Shown piece after piece: positions 24,909 to 33,058 of a stretch of DNA of 48,989 nt (positions are counted from its first letter, which is position 1; each line of letters starts with the position of its first letter). Position numbers and translations under genes: made by a program. The notes beneath the pieces are model-generated. The model saw only the letters and a program-made list of their open reading frames with translations, did not search any database and was not told where the DNA came from. Origin of the DNA: Rhodanobacter denitrificans. Lineage in GTDB: Bacteria; Pseudomonadota; Gammaproteobacteria; Xanthomonadales; Rhodanobacteraceae. The stretch lies in contig JAFIHF010000013.1 in assembly GCA_017848855.1 (NCBI GenBank), positions 137,867 through 186,855 on the forward strand, in the 5' to 3' direction.

Positions 24909-27785
24909 TTACTTCGCCGCCGGCTTGCCGTCGGCGTCGAGCACCTCGACCTCGCCCAGCTTCAGCGCGCGCACCGGCGCCTCGATCTGCTTGAGGTCGC
25001 CCACGATCACCCAGGTCATCGCGTCGGGCTTCACGATCTCCTTGATCGCGGCCTCGGCCTGGTCGGCGGTGATCGCTTCGAGCTTGCCCTTGAGCGTCTG
25101 CACGTAGTCGTCGGGGCGGCCGTATTCGACGATGCCGGCCATCGCGCCGAGCACCGCGCCGGTGGTCTCGTAGCTGCCCGGCAGGGCGCGGATGCGGCTG
25201 TCCTTGATCTTGGCGACCTCGGCGTCGCTGAGCGGCTTGGCGCCGACCACCGCGCGCGCTTCCTTCAGCACCTCCTCGGCCGAGGGTGCGGTCTTGTCGG
25301 TCTGCACCGGCGCGTAGAACAGCATCGGGCGCTGGCCCTGGGCGTCCATCAGGAAGCTCTGCGCGCCGTAGGCCCAGCGCTTGTCCTCGCGCAGGTTCAT
25401 GTTGAGGCGCGAGGTGAAGGTGCCGCCGAAGGCGCCGTTGGCCACGGTGATGGCGAGGTTGTCCGGCGCGCGGGTGGAAGGCGCGAGCAGGCCGGCCAGG
25501 ATCAGCGACTGCGGCGCGTCCTTGCGGTCGATCAGGAACACGCGCGGCCTGGCCTGCGCGGCCACTTCGGCGATGTTCTTGTGCGGCACCGCGGTGGCCG
25601 GGGCCTGCCAGTCGCCGAACGCGGCGTCGAGCTCGGGGATGATCTTCGCCAGCGTGGTGTCGCCGGCGACCAGGATCTTCACGTTGTCCGGGCGCAGCCA
25701 GTTCCGCTGGAAGCTGCGCAGGTCGTCGGCCGTAAGCGACTCGATGCTGGCCTCGGTGCCGCTGCCGGTGAACGGAATGGCGTAGGCGTGGCCCGCGCCG
25801 TACAGCAGCGGCGGCAGCGAGCGCAGCGCCAAGCCCATCGGCTGGGTCTTCTCCTGCGCGATGTCGGCCAGCCACTGGCCGCGCACGCGCTCGATGTCGG
25901 CGGCCTTGAACGCGGGGTCGCGCACGATGTCGGCGAACAGCATCAGCGAGGGCTGCAGCTGGTCGTTCAGCGCGTTGAGCGAGGCGCTGCAGGTGTCGAG
26001 CGCGCAGCCCACGCCGGTGATCGCGCCGAGGCGCTGCTTGCGCTTGGAGACTTCCACCGAGTCGAGCTTGGCGGTGCTCTCGTTCATCAGCGTGGCGGTG
26101 AAGTTCGCGGTGCCGAGCTTGCCGCCCTGGTCGGCCGCAAAGCCCGCGTCGAACACCAGCCGCACCTGGGTCACCGGGATGGTGTGGCGCTCGGCGAGGA
26201 TCACCTCGATGCCGTTCTTGAGCTTGCCGCGCTCGAGCGCGGGGAAGCTGAGCGACGGGAACGACGTCACCTGCGGCACGCCCTGGTCGCGATCCACGTC
26301 GCTCTTGCTGACCGTGTACTTCGCCGCGGCGGGCAGCTTGGGCGCAGGCTTGCCGGCGGCCTCGGCGAGCGGCTGCACCGCCTTGTCCTCGGCGGCGGGG
26401 TCGAAGCCCTTGCCGGCCGGCAGCACGGTGAGCAGGTAGTCGCCCTTGCTGAGCCACTGGTCGGCCGCGGCCTTCACCGAAGCCGGCGTGGCCGCGTCGG
26501 CGCGCGCGAGGTCGAGCTTGTAGGCGCCCGGGTTGCCGCGATAGACCTGACCTTCGGCGAGGATCACCGCCTTGCCGCCGAAGCCGCCCACCTTCTCCAG
26601 CCCGCGGATGAACTGCGCGCGGTTGCCGATCTTGGCGCGCGCCAGCTCGTCGGCGGTGGGGCCGTTGGCGAGGAACTTCTTCAGCTCGTCCGCGATCGCC
26701 GCTTCCACCTTGGCCGGGTCCACGCCCTGCTTCACGTCGGCCTGGATCTGGAACTGGCTGGCCAGCGCGAACGACGCGATGCTGGCGGAGACGCTGTCGA
26801 CCAGCTTGTCCTGGTAGACGAGGCGCTGGTACAGCCGCGAGGTCTTGCCGCCGCCCAGCACGGTGCTGGCGAGGTCGAGCTGGATCGCCGCGTCGCTGCC
26901 CAGCTGCGGCACCACCCAGGTGCGGTAGATGCGCGGCTGCGCCACGTGGTCGTGCTGCACGCCGCGGGTGCTCTTCGCCAGCGGGGTGATCCACGGCTGC
27001 TGGTGAGCCACCGGCTTGCCGGCCGGGATGTCGCCGAAATACTTCAGCGCCTTCTCGCGCGCCTGCGCCACGGTGATGTCGCCGGCCAGCACCAGGGTGG
27101 TGTTGGCGGCGCCGTAGTTGTCGTGGAACCAGTGCTTCACGTCGTCCAGCGAGGCCGCGTTCAAGTCGGCCATCGAGCCGATGGTGTCGTGCTGGTAGGG
27201 ATGGTTGGCGGGGAACACGTTGGCGAGGATGTTCTCGTCCACGCGGCCGTAGGGGCGGTTCTCGCCCTGGCGCTTCTCGTTCTGCACCACGCCGCGCTGG
27301 GTGTCGAGTTCCTTCTGGCCGATCGCGCCGAGCAGGTGGCCCATGCGGTCGGACTCCATCCACAGCGCCATGTCCAGCGCGGTAGTGGGCACGGTCTCGA
27401 AGTAGTTGGTGCGGTCGAACCAGGTGGTGCCGTTCATGTCGGTGGCGCCGGCCAGCTCGAACGGCTGGAAGTAGGTGCCCTTGTGGTGCTCCGAACCCGA
27501 GAACATCAGGTGCTCGAACAGATGCGCGAAGCCGGTCTTGCCCTTCGGCTCGTCCGCCGAACCGATGTGGTACCAGATGCTCACCGCCACCACCGGCGCC
27601 TTGTGGTCCTCGTGCACGATCACGGTGAGGCCGTTCGGCAGGGTGAAGCGGGTGTAGGCGATCTCCGGCATCCGCTGCGCGGCCGGCGCGGCCGGCGCGC
27701 TGGCGGCCAGGGCCAGCTCCGGCGCGGCACCGGCGGTGACGCTCAACAGGCCCGCGATCAGCAGGGCGAGTGGCTTGCTTCCCAT
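24909..27785 (-). CDS. Periplasmic M16 (pitrilysin) family zinc protease, two-domain
   Basis: A 958-residue secreted metalloprotease with two tandem M16 halves in one chain. The start ATG (complement at 27783-27785) follows AAGGAG and opens a signal peptide (MGSKPLALLIAGLLSV, ending ALAAS). The inverted zinc motif is H88-L-F-E91-H92 (GFAHLFEHLMFSG), with the third ligand E171 (VVQNEKRQ), so the N-terminal half is catalytic. The second half, from about residue 510, lacks HxxEH and is the usual inactive partner that closes the chamber. Such enzymes degrade small peptides; the physiological substrate is unknown. Confidence 0.92.
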   Translation of the reverse strand: MGSKPLALLIAGLLSVTAGAAPELALAASAPAAPAAQRMPEIAYTRFTLPNGLTVIVHEDHKAPVVAVSIWYHIGSADEPKGKTGFAHLFEHLMFSGSEHHKGTYFQPFELAGATDMNGTTWFDRTNYFETVPTTALDMALWMESDRMGHLLGAIGQKELDTQRGVVQNEKRQGENRPYGRVDENILANVFPANHPYQHDTIGSMADLNAASLDDVKHWFHDNYGAANTTLVLAGDITVAQAREKALKYFGDIPAGKPVAHQQPWITPLAKSTRGVQHDHVAQPRIYRTWVVPQLGSDAAIQLDLASTVLGGGKTSRLYQRLVYQDKLVDSVSASIASFALASQFQIQADVKQGVDPAKVEAAIADELKKFLANGPTADELARAKIGNRAQFIRGLEKVGGFGGKAVILAEGQVYRGNPGAYKLDLARADAATPASVKAAADQWLSKGDYLLTVLPAGKGFDPAAEDKAVQPLAEAAGKPAPKLPAAAKYTVSKSDVDRDQGVPQVTSFPSLSFPALERGKLKNGIEVILAERHTIPVTQVRLVFDAGFAADQGGKLGTANFTATLMNESTAKLDSVEVSKRKQRLGAITGVGCALDTCSASLNALNDQLQPSLMLFADIVRDPAFKAADIERVRGQWLADIAQEKTQPMGLALRSLPPLLYGAGHAYAIPFTGSGTEASIESLTADDLRSFQRNWLRPDNVKILVAGDTTLAKIIPELDAAFGDWQAPATAVPHKNIAEVAAQARPRVFLIDRKDAPQSLILAGLLAPSTRAPDNLAITVANGAFGGTFTSRLNMNLREDKRWAYGAQSFLMDAQGQRPMLFYAPVQTDKTAPSAEEVLKEARAVVGAKPLSDAEVAKIKDSRIRALPGSYETTGAVLGAMAGIVEYGRPDDYVQTLKGKLEAITADQAEAAIKEIVKPDAMTWVIVGDLKQIEAPVRALKLGEVEVLDADGKPAAK

Positions 27786-27872
27786 CGTGTTGCTCCTTGG
27801 CTTCGAGGTGTCCGGCGAGGCTAGGGGAGAACGCAGTTTCTTGCCAGATGACGAACGGCATGCGGCGTGCGC

Positions 27873-27907
27873 ACTGTCCGGTTTGCCTGTCCGGCTGTCC
27901 GCGGACA
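27873..27907. promoter_or_regulatory. Three CTGTCCG repeats ending in a palindrome, divergent promoter region
   Basis: CTGTCCG occurs at about 27874, 27887 and 27895; the last is part of TGTCCGCGGACA, a perfect 12-bp palindrome. Another TGTCCGG lies near 27809. They sit between the M16 protease gene and the small secreted-protein genes. A second palindrome, TCAATGCATTGA, is at 27949-27960 beside AT-rich DNA that may hold the rightward promoter. No regulator family can be named. Confidence 0.4.
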
Positions 27908-28036
27908 ACCGCCCGGCATCGCGGGTCGGATTTTTATTTCCTTTCCAATCAATGCATTGAATCGATCCTTCGACTTGGCATGCGGCTTGCTCATGACCTT
28001 GTGCAGGACACCACCCACCCTTGTCGGAGACACGCC

Positions 28037-28240
28037 ATGAAATACGAGAACCTGATGCTCAGCGGCCTGTTCGTCGTCTGCCTGCTGGTTTGCACCCTGG
28101 TGCTGGGCGCGATGCTGACGGCCACGCCGTCGTCGGTGCAGCTGGCCGCCGCCGGCAGCCTCGGCAACACCCTGCTGGCCGCACCCGTGCAGTGCGCGCT
28201 GCCCGCCGATGGCGTGATCTGCCCGCGCATCCCGGGCTGA
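28037..28240 (+). CDS. Small secreted or membrane-anchored protein with two cysteines
   Basis: A 67-residue protein: MKYENLML, a hydrophobic core (SGLFVVCLLVCTLVLGAML), then a short Ala-rich mature part containing VQCALPADGVICP with two Cys nine residues apart. I do not recognise a family. It is supported as a real gene by a clear paralogue starting 34 bp downstream with nearly the same N-terminus (MKHETLMLHGLFAACLLVC) and the same two-Cys tail. The upstream CGGAGACACGCC gives a reasonable ribosome binding site. The role is unknown; possibilities include a small secreted disulfide-bonded peptide or a membrane peptide. Confidence 0.6.
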   Translation: MKYENLMLSGLFVVCLLVCTLVLGAMLTATPSSVQLAAAGSLGNTLLAAPVQCALPADGVICPRIPG

Positions 28241-28274
28241 GCCCGCCCCTCACCACGATCAACGGAGTATCCCC

Positions 28275-28749
28275 ATGAAACACGAAACCCTGATGCTGCA
28301 CGGCCTGTTCGCCGCTTGCCTGCTGGTCTGCGGCCCAGGGATGCTCTGATCTATTCCACGCACCCGGCATGACGTCCAGAAGGCCTGCAGGGTGTGTTGC
28401 GTGGCGCAGGGCAGACTGGCCGTCTGTTCAAGCCGCGCGACGCAGCCTGCGGGCCTTCTGGACGTCACCCCGTCAATTTGATTCAACACGTTGGGGCCGC
28501 GCTGTATGCGTGCAGCGCTCCGCCCCAGCGTCTAGACAGACAGCCAGTCTGCCTTCGCCGCTGCGACGAAGCGCTGCGCGCATACAGCACGGTGACGGGT
28601 GCGCGGAATAGATCAGAACATCCCTTGTGCTCGGCGCAATGCTGACGGCCCCGCTGCCGGCGGCCACCGCCACCCACGCGCTGGTTGCCTCGACCAACGC
28701 CTGCGTGGCGGCGGATGCCAGCACCGCTTGCCCGCTGCCGCGCGGCTGA
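28275..28749 (+). pseudogene. Paralogue of the small secreted-protein gene, split by a palindromic element
   Basis: The ATG at 28275 starts MKHETLMLHGLFAACLLVCG, nearly the same as its upstream neighbour, but the frame hits TGA after 24 codons at the edge of an inserted element. After the element the sequence resumes with VLGAMLTAPLPAAT and ends ACVAADASTACPLPRG at 28749. Removing 28337-28625 exactly restores one frame of 61 residues (LLVCGPVLGAMLTAP), matching the neighbour's LLVCTLVLGAMLTAT. The break is therefore an insertion and not random decay; no point mutations elsewhere disrupt the frame, which suggests a recent event. Confidence 0.8.
28337..28625. mobile_element. 289-bp MITE-like palindromic element with terminal inverted repeats
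   Basis: The ends are AGGGATGCTCTGATCTATTC (28337) and the inverse of AGGGATGTTCTGATCTATTC (ending 28625). The inverted match continues through CGCACCCG for about 32 bases with three mismatches. Inside are two further hairpins: GACGTCCAGAAGGCC (28371-28385) with its inverse at 28452-28466, and GCTGTATGCGTGCAGCGCT (28501-28519) with its inverse at 28570-28588. Their loops share an inverted GGCAGACTGGC module. There is no open frame of transposase size. No target duplication is evident. It would need a transposase in trans. Confidence 0.8.
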
Positions 28750-28786
28750 TCGCAACCGTGATTCGCCCGCGCCCCGCGGCGCACGC

Positions 28787-28792
28787 GATAAT
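28787..28792 (+). promoter_or_regulatory. -10-like GATAAT six bases before the trmL ATG
   Basis: GATAAT plus exactly six bases precedes the ATG at 28799 with no Shine-Dalgarno sequence, the same arrangement as at envC. This predicts a leaderless mRNA. Confidence 0.5.
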
Positions 28793-28798
28793 TAGCGG

Positions 28799-29266
28799 AT
28801 GCTGCACGTCATCCTGTTCCGCCCCGAAATCCCGCCGAACACCGGCAACGCCATCCGCCTGTGCGCCAACACCGGCGCCGCGCTGCACCTGATCCGCCCG
28901 CTCGGCTTCGCGCTCGACGAGGCGCGCCTGCGCCGCGCGGGCCTGGACTACCACGAGTACGCCCGCGTGCAGGTGCACGACAGCCTCGACCACTGCCTCG
29001 CCGCGATCGGCCGGCCGCGCGTGTACGCGTTCACCACCCGCGGCCGCACGCGCCACGTCGACGCGCGCTATGCCGATGGCGACGCGCTGCTGTTCGGCTG
29101 CGAAACCGCCGGCCTGCCCGCCGAAGTGCTGGACGATATCCCCGCGGCGCAACGCCTGTGCCTGCCGATGCGGCCGGACAACCGCAGCCTCAACCTCTCC
29201 AACGCCGTGGCGGTAGCCGTGTACGAGGCCTGGCGGCAACTCGGCTTCGACGGCGCCATCGGCTGA
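28799..29266 (+). CDS. trmL: tRNA (cytidine/uridine-34 2'-O)-methyltransferase
   Basis: A 155-residue SPOUT-class methyltransferase that 2'-O-methylates the wobble base of certain tRNA-Leu species. It has the TrmL start [27 protein letters not shown], motif 2 [11 protein letters not shown] and motif 3 [20 protein letters not shown], whose residues form the SAM-binding knot. Length is normal for the family. It stands upstream of ubiJ-ubiB, separated by a double-hairpin repeat. Confidence 0.95.
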   Translation: MLHVILFRPEIPPNTGNAIRLCANTGAALHLIRPLGFALDEARLRRAGLDYHEYARVQVHDSLDHCLAAIGRPRVYAFTTRGRTRHVDARYADGDALLFGCETAGLPAEVLDDIPAAQRLCLPMRPDNRSLNLSNAVAVAVYEAWRQLGFDGAIG

Positions 29267-29286
29267 ACCGCACCGTCGGTCGGGCT

Positions 29287-29343
29287 GTAGGTCGGGATTC
29301 ATCCCGACACATTGCCCGCATGTCGGGCTGAAGCCCGACCTAC
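29287..29343. repeat. Double-hairpin GTCGGGAT/GTCGGGCT repeat, fourth copy
   Basis: GTAGGTCGGGATTCATCCCG and GTCGGGCTGAAGCCCGACCT flank a 13-base middle. This is a shorter version of the tandem units at 9.4-9.6 kb. It fills the trmL-ubiJ gap. Confidence 0.85.
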
Positions 29344-29361
29344 GACGCAGCGCCCGCCCGC

Positions 29362-29367
29362 TACAAT
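29362..29367 (+). promoter_or_regulatory. -10-like TACAAT six bases before the ubiJ ATG
   Basis: TACAAT followed by exactly six bases and the ATG at 29374, with no Shine-Dalgarno sequence. This repeats the arrangement seen at envC, trmL and arfB. Confidence 0.5.
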
Positions 29368-29373
29368 CGCCGG

Positions 29374-30039
29374 ATGACCGATCCCACTCCCAACGCCTGG
29401 CTGCCCGTGCCGCTGCGCAAGCTCGCCGGACGCGCGCTGGAAACCGCGCTGAACCACACGCTGTCGCTCGATCCCGACACGCAGCAGAAACTCGCCGCGC
29501 TGGACGGCCGCCGCGTGCTGCTGCATCTGCGCGGGCCGGAACTGGCGCTCGCCGTGCAGGTGGAAGACGGCCAGCTCAAGGTCGGCCCGCCGCATGCAGG
29601 CGAAGCCGGCGGCAGCACGCTGCGCGTGGCCGCCACGCCCGGCAGCCTGCTGGCGATGGCGCTGCGACGCGGTGACGACACGGTGGCGCCGGGCAAGGTG
29701 GAGATCGCCGGCGACGCCGACCTCGCGCGGCGGCTGGAAAAGCTCGCCTCGCAGTTCGCCCCGGACTTCGAGGAAGCGTTCGCGCGCAGCTTCGGCGACG
29801 TGCTTGGCGTGCCGCTGGCGCGCGCGGTGCGCAAGGCGCTCACGCACGCGAAGGAAACCGCCGGCCACCTCACCGAGGACGGCGCCGCCTGGCTGCGCGA
29901 CGAATCGCGCCTCGCGCTGGCGCCGGGCGAAGCGGAAGCCTTCCTCGACGGCGTGGACGCGCTGCGCGAACGCAGCGAACGATTGGAGGCCCGCCTCGCC
30001 CGGCTCGAAGCGCGCCTGAAAAAAGGAAAGTCCGAGTGA
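29374..30039 (+). CDS. ubiJ: Ubiquinone biosynthesis accessory factor UbiJ (SCP2 domain)
   Basis: A 221-residue UbiJ. The N-terminal SCP2 lipid-binding domain (about 15-110, [37 protein letters not shown]) is followed by helices and a basic coiled coil ([20 protein letters not shown]). UbiJ, with UbiK, organises the soluble Ubi complex that modifies the ubiquinone ring and binds its lipid intermediates. The stop overlaps the GTG start of ubiB, so the two are translationally coupled. The usual upstream neighbour ubiE is absent here. Confidence 0.92.
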   Translation: MTDPTPNAWLPVPLRKLAGRALETALNHTLSLDPDTQQKLAALDGRRVLLHLRGPELALAVQVEDGQLKVGPPHAGEAGGSTLRVAATPGSLLAMALRRGDDTVAPGKVEIAGDADLARRLEKLASQFAPDFEEAFARSFGDVLGVPLARAVRKALTHAKETAGHLTEDGAAWLRDESRLALAPGEAEAFLDGVDALRERSERLEARLARLEARLKKGKSE

Positions 30040-31685
30040 CCCCGCTCGCCGTCGTGCCGCGCCTGCTGCGCGTCGCCGTGGTGCTGCTGCGCTACCGGCT
30101 CGACGAGCTGGTCGACGCCACCCACCTGTTCCGCCCGCTGAAACTGCTGCGCCCGCTGCTGGGCCGGCCCGCGGTCGACGTGCGCCCGCTGCCGCGCGGC
30201 GCGCGCCTGCGCCTCGCGCTCACCGAGCTGGGGCCGATCTTCGTCAAGGCCGGCCAGGTGCTGTCCACCCGCCGCGACTTGGTGCCTGCGGACATCGCCA
30301 ACGAGCTGGCCCTGCTGCAGGACCAGGTGCCGCCGTTCCCCGGCGTCGAGGCGCGCGCCATCGTGGAGCGCGAGCTGAAGGCGCCGATCGGCCGTCTATA
30401 CGCCCATTTCAACGAGGCGCCACTGGCCTCCGCCTCGATCGCCCAGGTGCACGCGGCCGAACTGCCCGACGGCCGCGCGGTGGTGGTGAAGGTGCTGCGC
30501 CCCGGCATCGACGCGAAGATCGCCCGTGACGTGAAGCTCTTGCGTTCGCTGGGCGCGCTGGCCAACCGCTGGCACCCGAACGCCGACAAGATCCGCCCGC
30601 TCGACGTGGTGGCGGAAGTCGAGAAGATGCTGGAGAACGAGCTGGACCTGCAGCGCGAAGGCGCCAGCGCCAGCCTGCTCCGCCGCAATTTCGCCAGCGG
30701 CGTGGACCTCTACGTGCCCGAGGTGCACTGGGACCTGACCGCGCAGCGCGTGCTCACGCTGGAACGCGTGCACGGCCTCAGCAGCGACGACATCGCCGCG
30801 ATCGACGCCGCCGGCATCGACCGCAAGGCGCTGGCCGCGAAGGGCGTGCGGGTGTTCTACGAGCAGGTGTTCCGCGACAACTTCTTCCACGCCGACGCCC
30901 ACCCCGGCAACATCTGGGTCGACCCCACGCGCCCGGCGGAGCCGCGCTTCATCGCGCTGGATTTCGGCATCATGGGCTCGCTGCCCGAGGCCGACCAGTA
31001 CTGGCTGGCGCAGAACTTCATCGCGCTGTTCGAGCGCGACTACGCGCGCATCGCCAAGCTGCATGTGGACGCCGGCTGGATGCCCTCCACGGTGCGCCTC
31101 GACGAGCTGGAAGCCGCGGTGCGCACGGTGTGCGAGCCCTACTTCACCCGCCCGCTGTCGCAGATCTCGCTGGCCGAGCTGGTGGTGAAGCTGTTCCAGA
31201 CCGCGCGCCGCTTCGAGCTGACCCTGCAGCCGCAGCTGATCCTGCTGCAGAAGACCCTGCTCAACATCGAGGGCGTGGGCCGCCTGCTCGATCCGGAGAT
31301 CGACATCTGGGCGGTGGCGCATCCGGTGCTGAAGCGCATCCTGCGCGAGCGCTACAGCCCGCTGCGCACGCTGCGCGAAGTGCGCCGGCGCCTGCCCGAA
31401 TGGTTCCACCTCGCCCCGCGCCTGCCCGAGCTGGTGCACGACTCGCTGGAACGCATCGCGCGCGGCGAACATCGCCTGCTCGCCGATGTGGACACGCTGA
31501 GCCACCAGCGCCATCTGCTGCGCCGGCTGCTGCGCATGATCGCGGGCAGCGCGCTCGGCGCCACCCTGACCCTCTGCGCCACCCTGCTGTGGGCGCTGGC
31601 GCCGCAGCACGGGCCGTGGCTGCCGCTGAGCATGGGCGTGGCGGGGCTGCTGGCGTTCGGCTGGGGCTGGCTGGAGCGTCGGTAG
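30036..31685 (+). CDS. ubiB: Ubiquinone biosynthesis regulatory ATPase/kinase-like UbiB
   Basis: A 549-residue UbiB-family (ABC1/ADCK) protein, an unusual membrane-anchored kinase-like ATPase needed for ubiquinone synthesis. The start is GTG at 30036, overlapping the ubiJ stop. It shows the family KxGQ motif ([16 protein letters not shown]), VVKVLRPG with the ATP-site Lys, [22 protein letters not shown] and ALDFGIMG. Two C-terminal membrane helices lie at about 500-548. Its TAG stop is the first triplet of an intergenic palindrome (TAGGAGCGC...). Confidence 0.95.
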   Translation: MTPLAVVPRLLRVAVVLLRYRLDELVDATHLFRPLKLLRPLLGRPAVDVRPLPRGARLRLALTELGPIFVKAGQVLSTRRDLVPADIANELALLQDQVPPFPGVEARAIVERELKAPIGRLYAHFNEAPLASASIAQVHAAELPDGRAVVVKVLRPGIDAKIARDVKLLRSLGALANRWHPNADKIRPLDVVAEVEKMLENELDLQREGASASLLRRNFASGVDLYVPEVHWDLTAQRVLTLERVHGLSSDDIAAIDAAGIDRKALAAKGVRVFYEQVFRDNFFHADAHPGNIWVDPTRPAEPRFIALDFGIMGSLPEADQYWLAQNFIALFERDYARIAKLHVDAGWMPSTVRLDELEAAVRTVCEPYFTRPLSQISLAELVVKLFQTARRFELTLQPQLILLQKTLLNIEGVGRLLDPEIDIWAVAHPVLKRILRERYSPLRTLREVRRRLPEWFHLAPRLPELVHDSLERIARGEHRLLADVDTLSHQRHLLRRLLRMIAGSALGATLTLCATLLWALAPQHGPWLPLSMGVAGLLAFGWGWLERR

Positions 31686-31750
31686 GAGCGCACCCTGTGC
31701 GCGATCAACGCCATTCACGAAACGCCCATCGCGCACAGGGTGCGCTCCTA
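31683..31750. repeat. GGAGCGCACCC palindrome, short form, between ubiB and truC
   Basis: TAGGAGCGCACCCTGTGCGC and its inverse ending GTGCGCTCCTA surround a 22-base loop. The two 23-base arms are perfectly complementary. The element supplies the ubiB stop codon, ends 6 bases before truC, and could act as a terminator. Confidence 0.85.
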
Positions 31751-31756
31751 CCCCCC

Positions 31757-32509
31757 ATGAACCCCATCGAAATCCTCCACCAGGACGATGCCCTCGTTGC
31801 GGTGAACAAGCCCGCAGGCCTGCCCGTGCACCGCTCGGCGATGGTCAACGACGCCGAGCGTTACCTCGTGGACGTGCTGCGCGAGCAGCTCGGCGGCAAC
31901 GTCCATCTCGCGCACCGGCTCGACCGCGCCACCAGCGGCGTGCTGCTGGTGGCGCGCAGCAGCGAGGTCGCCGCCGCGCTGGGCGAGCAGTTCATGGGCC
32001 GCGACGTGCGCAAGCAGTACCTCGTGGTGGTGCGCGGCTGGCCGGAACCGGCCGAGGGCACGATCGACTACCCGCTGCCCGGCTCGCGCGAAACCGGCCC
32101 GCGCCGCGAGGCGCGCACGCGCTATCGCCGGCTCGCCACGGTGGAAGTGCCCATCGCGCTCGGCCGCTACCCGCAGCAGCGCTACGCCCTGCTGCGGGCC
32201 GAACCGGAAACCGGCCGCTTCCGCCAGATCCGCAAGCACCTCGCGCACATCCACCATCCGGTGATCGGCGACTGCCAGCACGGCCGCGGCGACCACAACC
32301 GCCTCTACAAGCAGCACTTCGCCTGCCATCGCATGTTGCTGCACGCGTGGCAGCTGGATTTCCGCCATCCCGTGAGCGGCGCGGCCATGACATTGCAAGC
32401 GCCGCTGGATCGCGAGTACACGGGCGTGCTCGAACGCTTCGGCTGGACCACGGCCCTCCCGGAGCGCGCCTTGGGCGCGAATGGGACAGGAGTGAGTGAA
32501 GAGGAGTGA
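31757..32509 (+). CDS. truC: tRNA pseudouridine synthase C (position 65)
   Basis: A 250-residue RluA-family pseudouridine synthase. It shows NKPAGLPVHRS near the start, the catalytic motif HRLDRATSG with D56, ETGRFRQIRKHLAHI and HPVIGDCQHG, the set typical of TruC (tRNA U65). The core ends around DREYTGVLERFG. The last ~17 residues (LPERALGANGTGVSEEE) are encoded by the left arm of a palindromic repeat (32461-32606) and look like an acquired tail. The start ATG at 31757 follows a palindrome and has no clear ribosome binding site. Confidence 0.9.
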   Translation: MNPIEILHQDDALVAVNKPAGLPVHRSAMVNDAERYLVDVLREQLGGNVHLAHRLDRATSGVLLVARSSEVAAALGEQFMGRDVRKQYLVVVRGWPEPAEGTIDYPLPGSRETGPRREARTRYRRLATVEVPIALGRYPQQRYALLRAEPETGRFRQIRKHLAHIHHPVIGDCQHGRGDHNRLYKQHFACHRMLLHAWQLDFRHPVSGAAMTLQAPLDREYTGVLERFGWTTALPERALGANGTGVSEEE

Positions 32510-32606
32510 GAAGTGAGAGAGGAACAGCACGCCGCCGCCCATGCTTTCTCTATCTACTCACCCCTCTTCACTCACTTCTCGCTCAATCGCGCACAGGGTG
32601 CGCTCC
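32461..32606. repeat. Composite ~145-bp palindromic element, copy B, entering truC
   Basis: The left arm GGAGCGCGCCTTGGGCGCGA (32461-32480) matches the consensus arm at 17 of 20 bases. The right arm, the inverse, is at 32587-32606. The inner purine-rich arm GAGTGAAGAGGAGTGAGAAG and pyrimidine-rich inverse are as in copy A (9187-9330). The left part is translated as the truC C-terminus and includes its stop. Confidence 0.8.
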
Positions 32607-32623
32607 TACGTGGCGCCATCCCC

Positions 32624-32629
32624 TAAACT
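32624..32629 (+). promoter_or_regulatory. -10-like TAAACT six bases before the arfB ATG
   Basis: TAAACT, then six pyrimidine bases, then the ATG at 32636. No Shine-Dalgarno sequence is present. The match to a -10 is weaker than at the other three sites. Confidence 0.4.
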
Positions 32630-32635
32630 TCCCCC

Positions 32636-33058
32636 ATGCTGACCATCAGCCGCACCCTCACCCTGCCCGAATCCGAGCTCGTCGAGCGCTTCCTGCGCGC
32701 CGACGGTCCCGGCGGCCAGCACGTGAACCGCACCGAGAGCGCGGTGGAGCTGCGTTTCGACGTGGCGCACTCGCCCACGCTGCCGGAGCCGCTGCGCGAA
32801 CGTCTGCTGGCGCGGCGCGACCGCCGGCTCACCGACGAGGGCGTGCTGGTGATCCAGGCGCGCCGCTTCCGCGACCAGGGCCGCAACCGCGAAGACGCAC
32901 GCGAGCGCCTGGTGGAGATCATCCGCGGCACGCTGGTGGTGCCGAAGAAACGCGTGGCGACGAAACCCACGCGGGCCTCGCAGGAACGCCGCCTTGTCGG
33001 CAAACAGCAGCGCGGCAAGCTCAAGCAGGCGCGCTCGCGCGACTGGGGGCGCGAATGA
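32636..33058 (+). CDS. arfB: Alternative ribosome-rescue factor B (peptidyl-tRNA hydrolase)
   Basis: A 140-residue ArfB/YaeJ, a release-factor-like protein that frees ribosomes stalled on mRNAs lacking a stop codon. The catalytic G26-G27-Q28 sits in DGPGGQHVNRT. The C-terminal ~35 residues are a Lys/Arg/Gln-rich tail (KPTRASQERRLVGKQQRGK) that in E. coli enters the empty mRNA channel. The stop overlaps the ATG of plsC (ATGA), so the two genes are coupled. Confidence 0.95.
   Translation: MLTISRTLTLPESELVERFLRADGPGGQHVNRTESAVELRFDVAHSPTLPEPLRERLLARRDRRLTDEGVLVIQARRFRDQGRNREDARERLVEIIRGTLVVPKKRVATKPTRASQERRLVGKQQRGKLKQARSRDWGRE

Noticed and set aside
28336-28337. A gene inside the palindromic element (short frames at 28369-28611 and 28259-28489)
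   Set aside because: These frames are read out of inverted repeats, have Cys/Arg-rich nonsense composition, and no start site; the element is non-coding.
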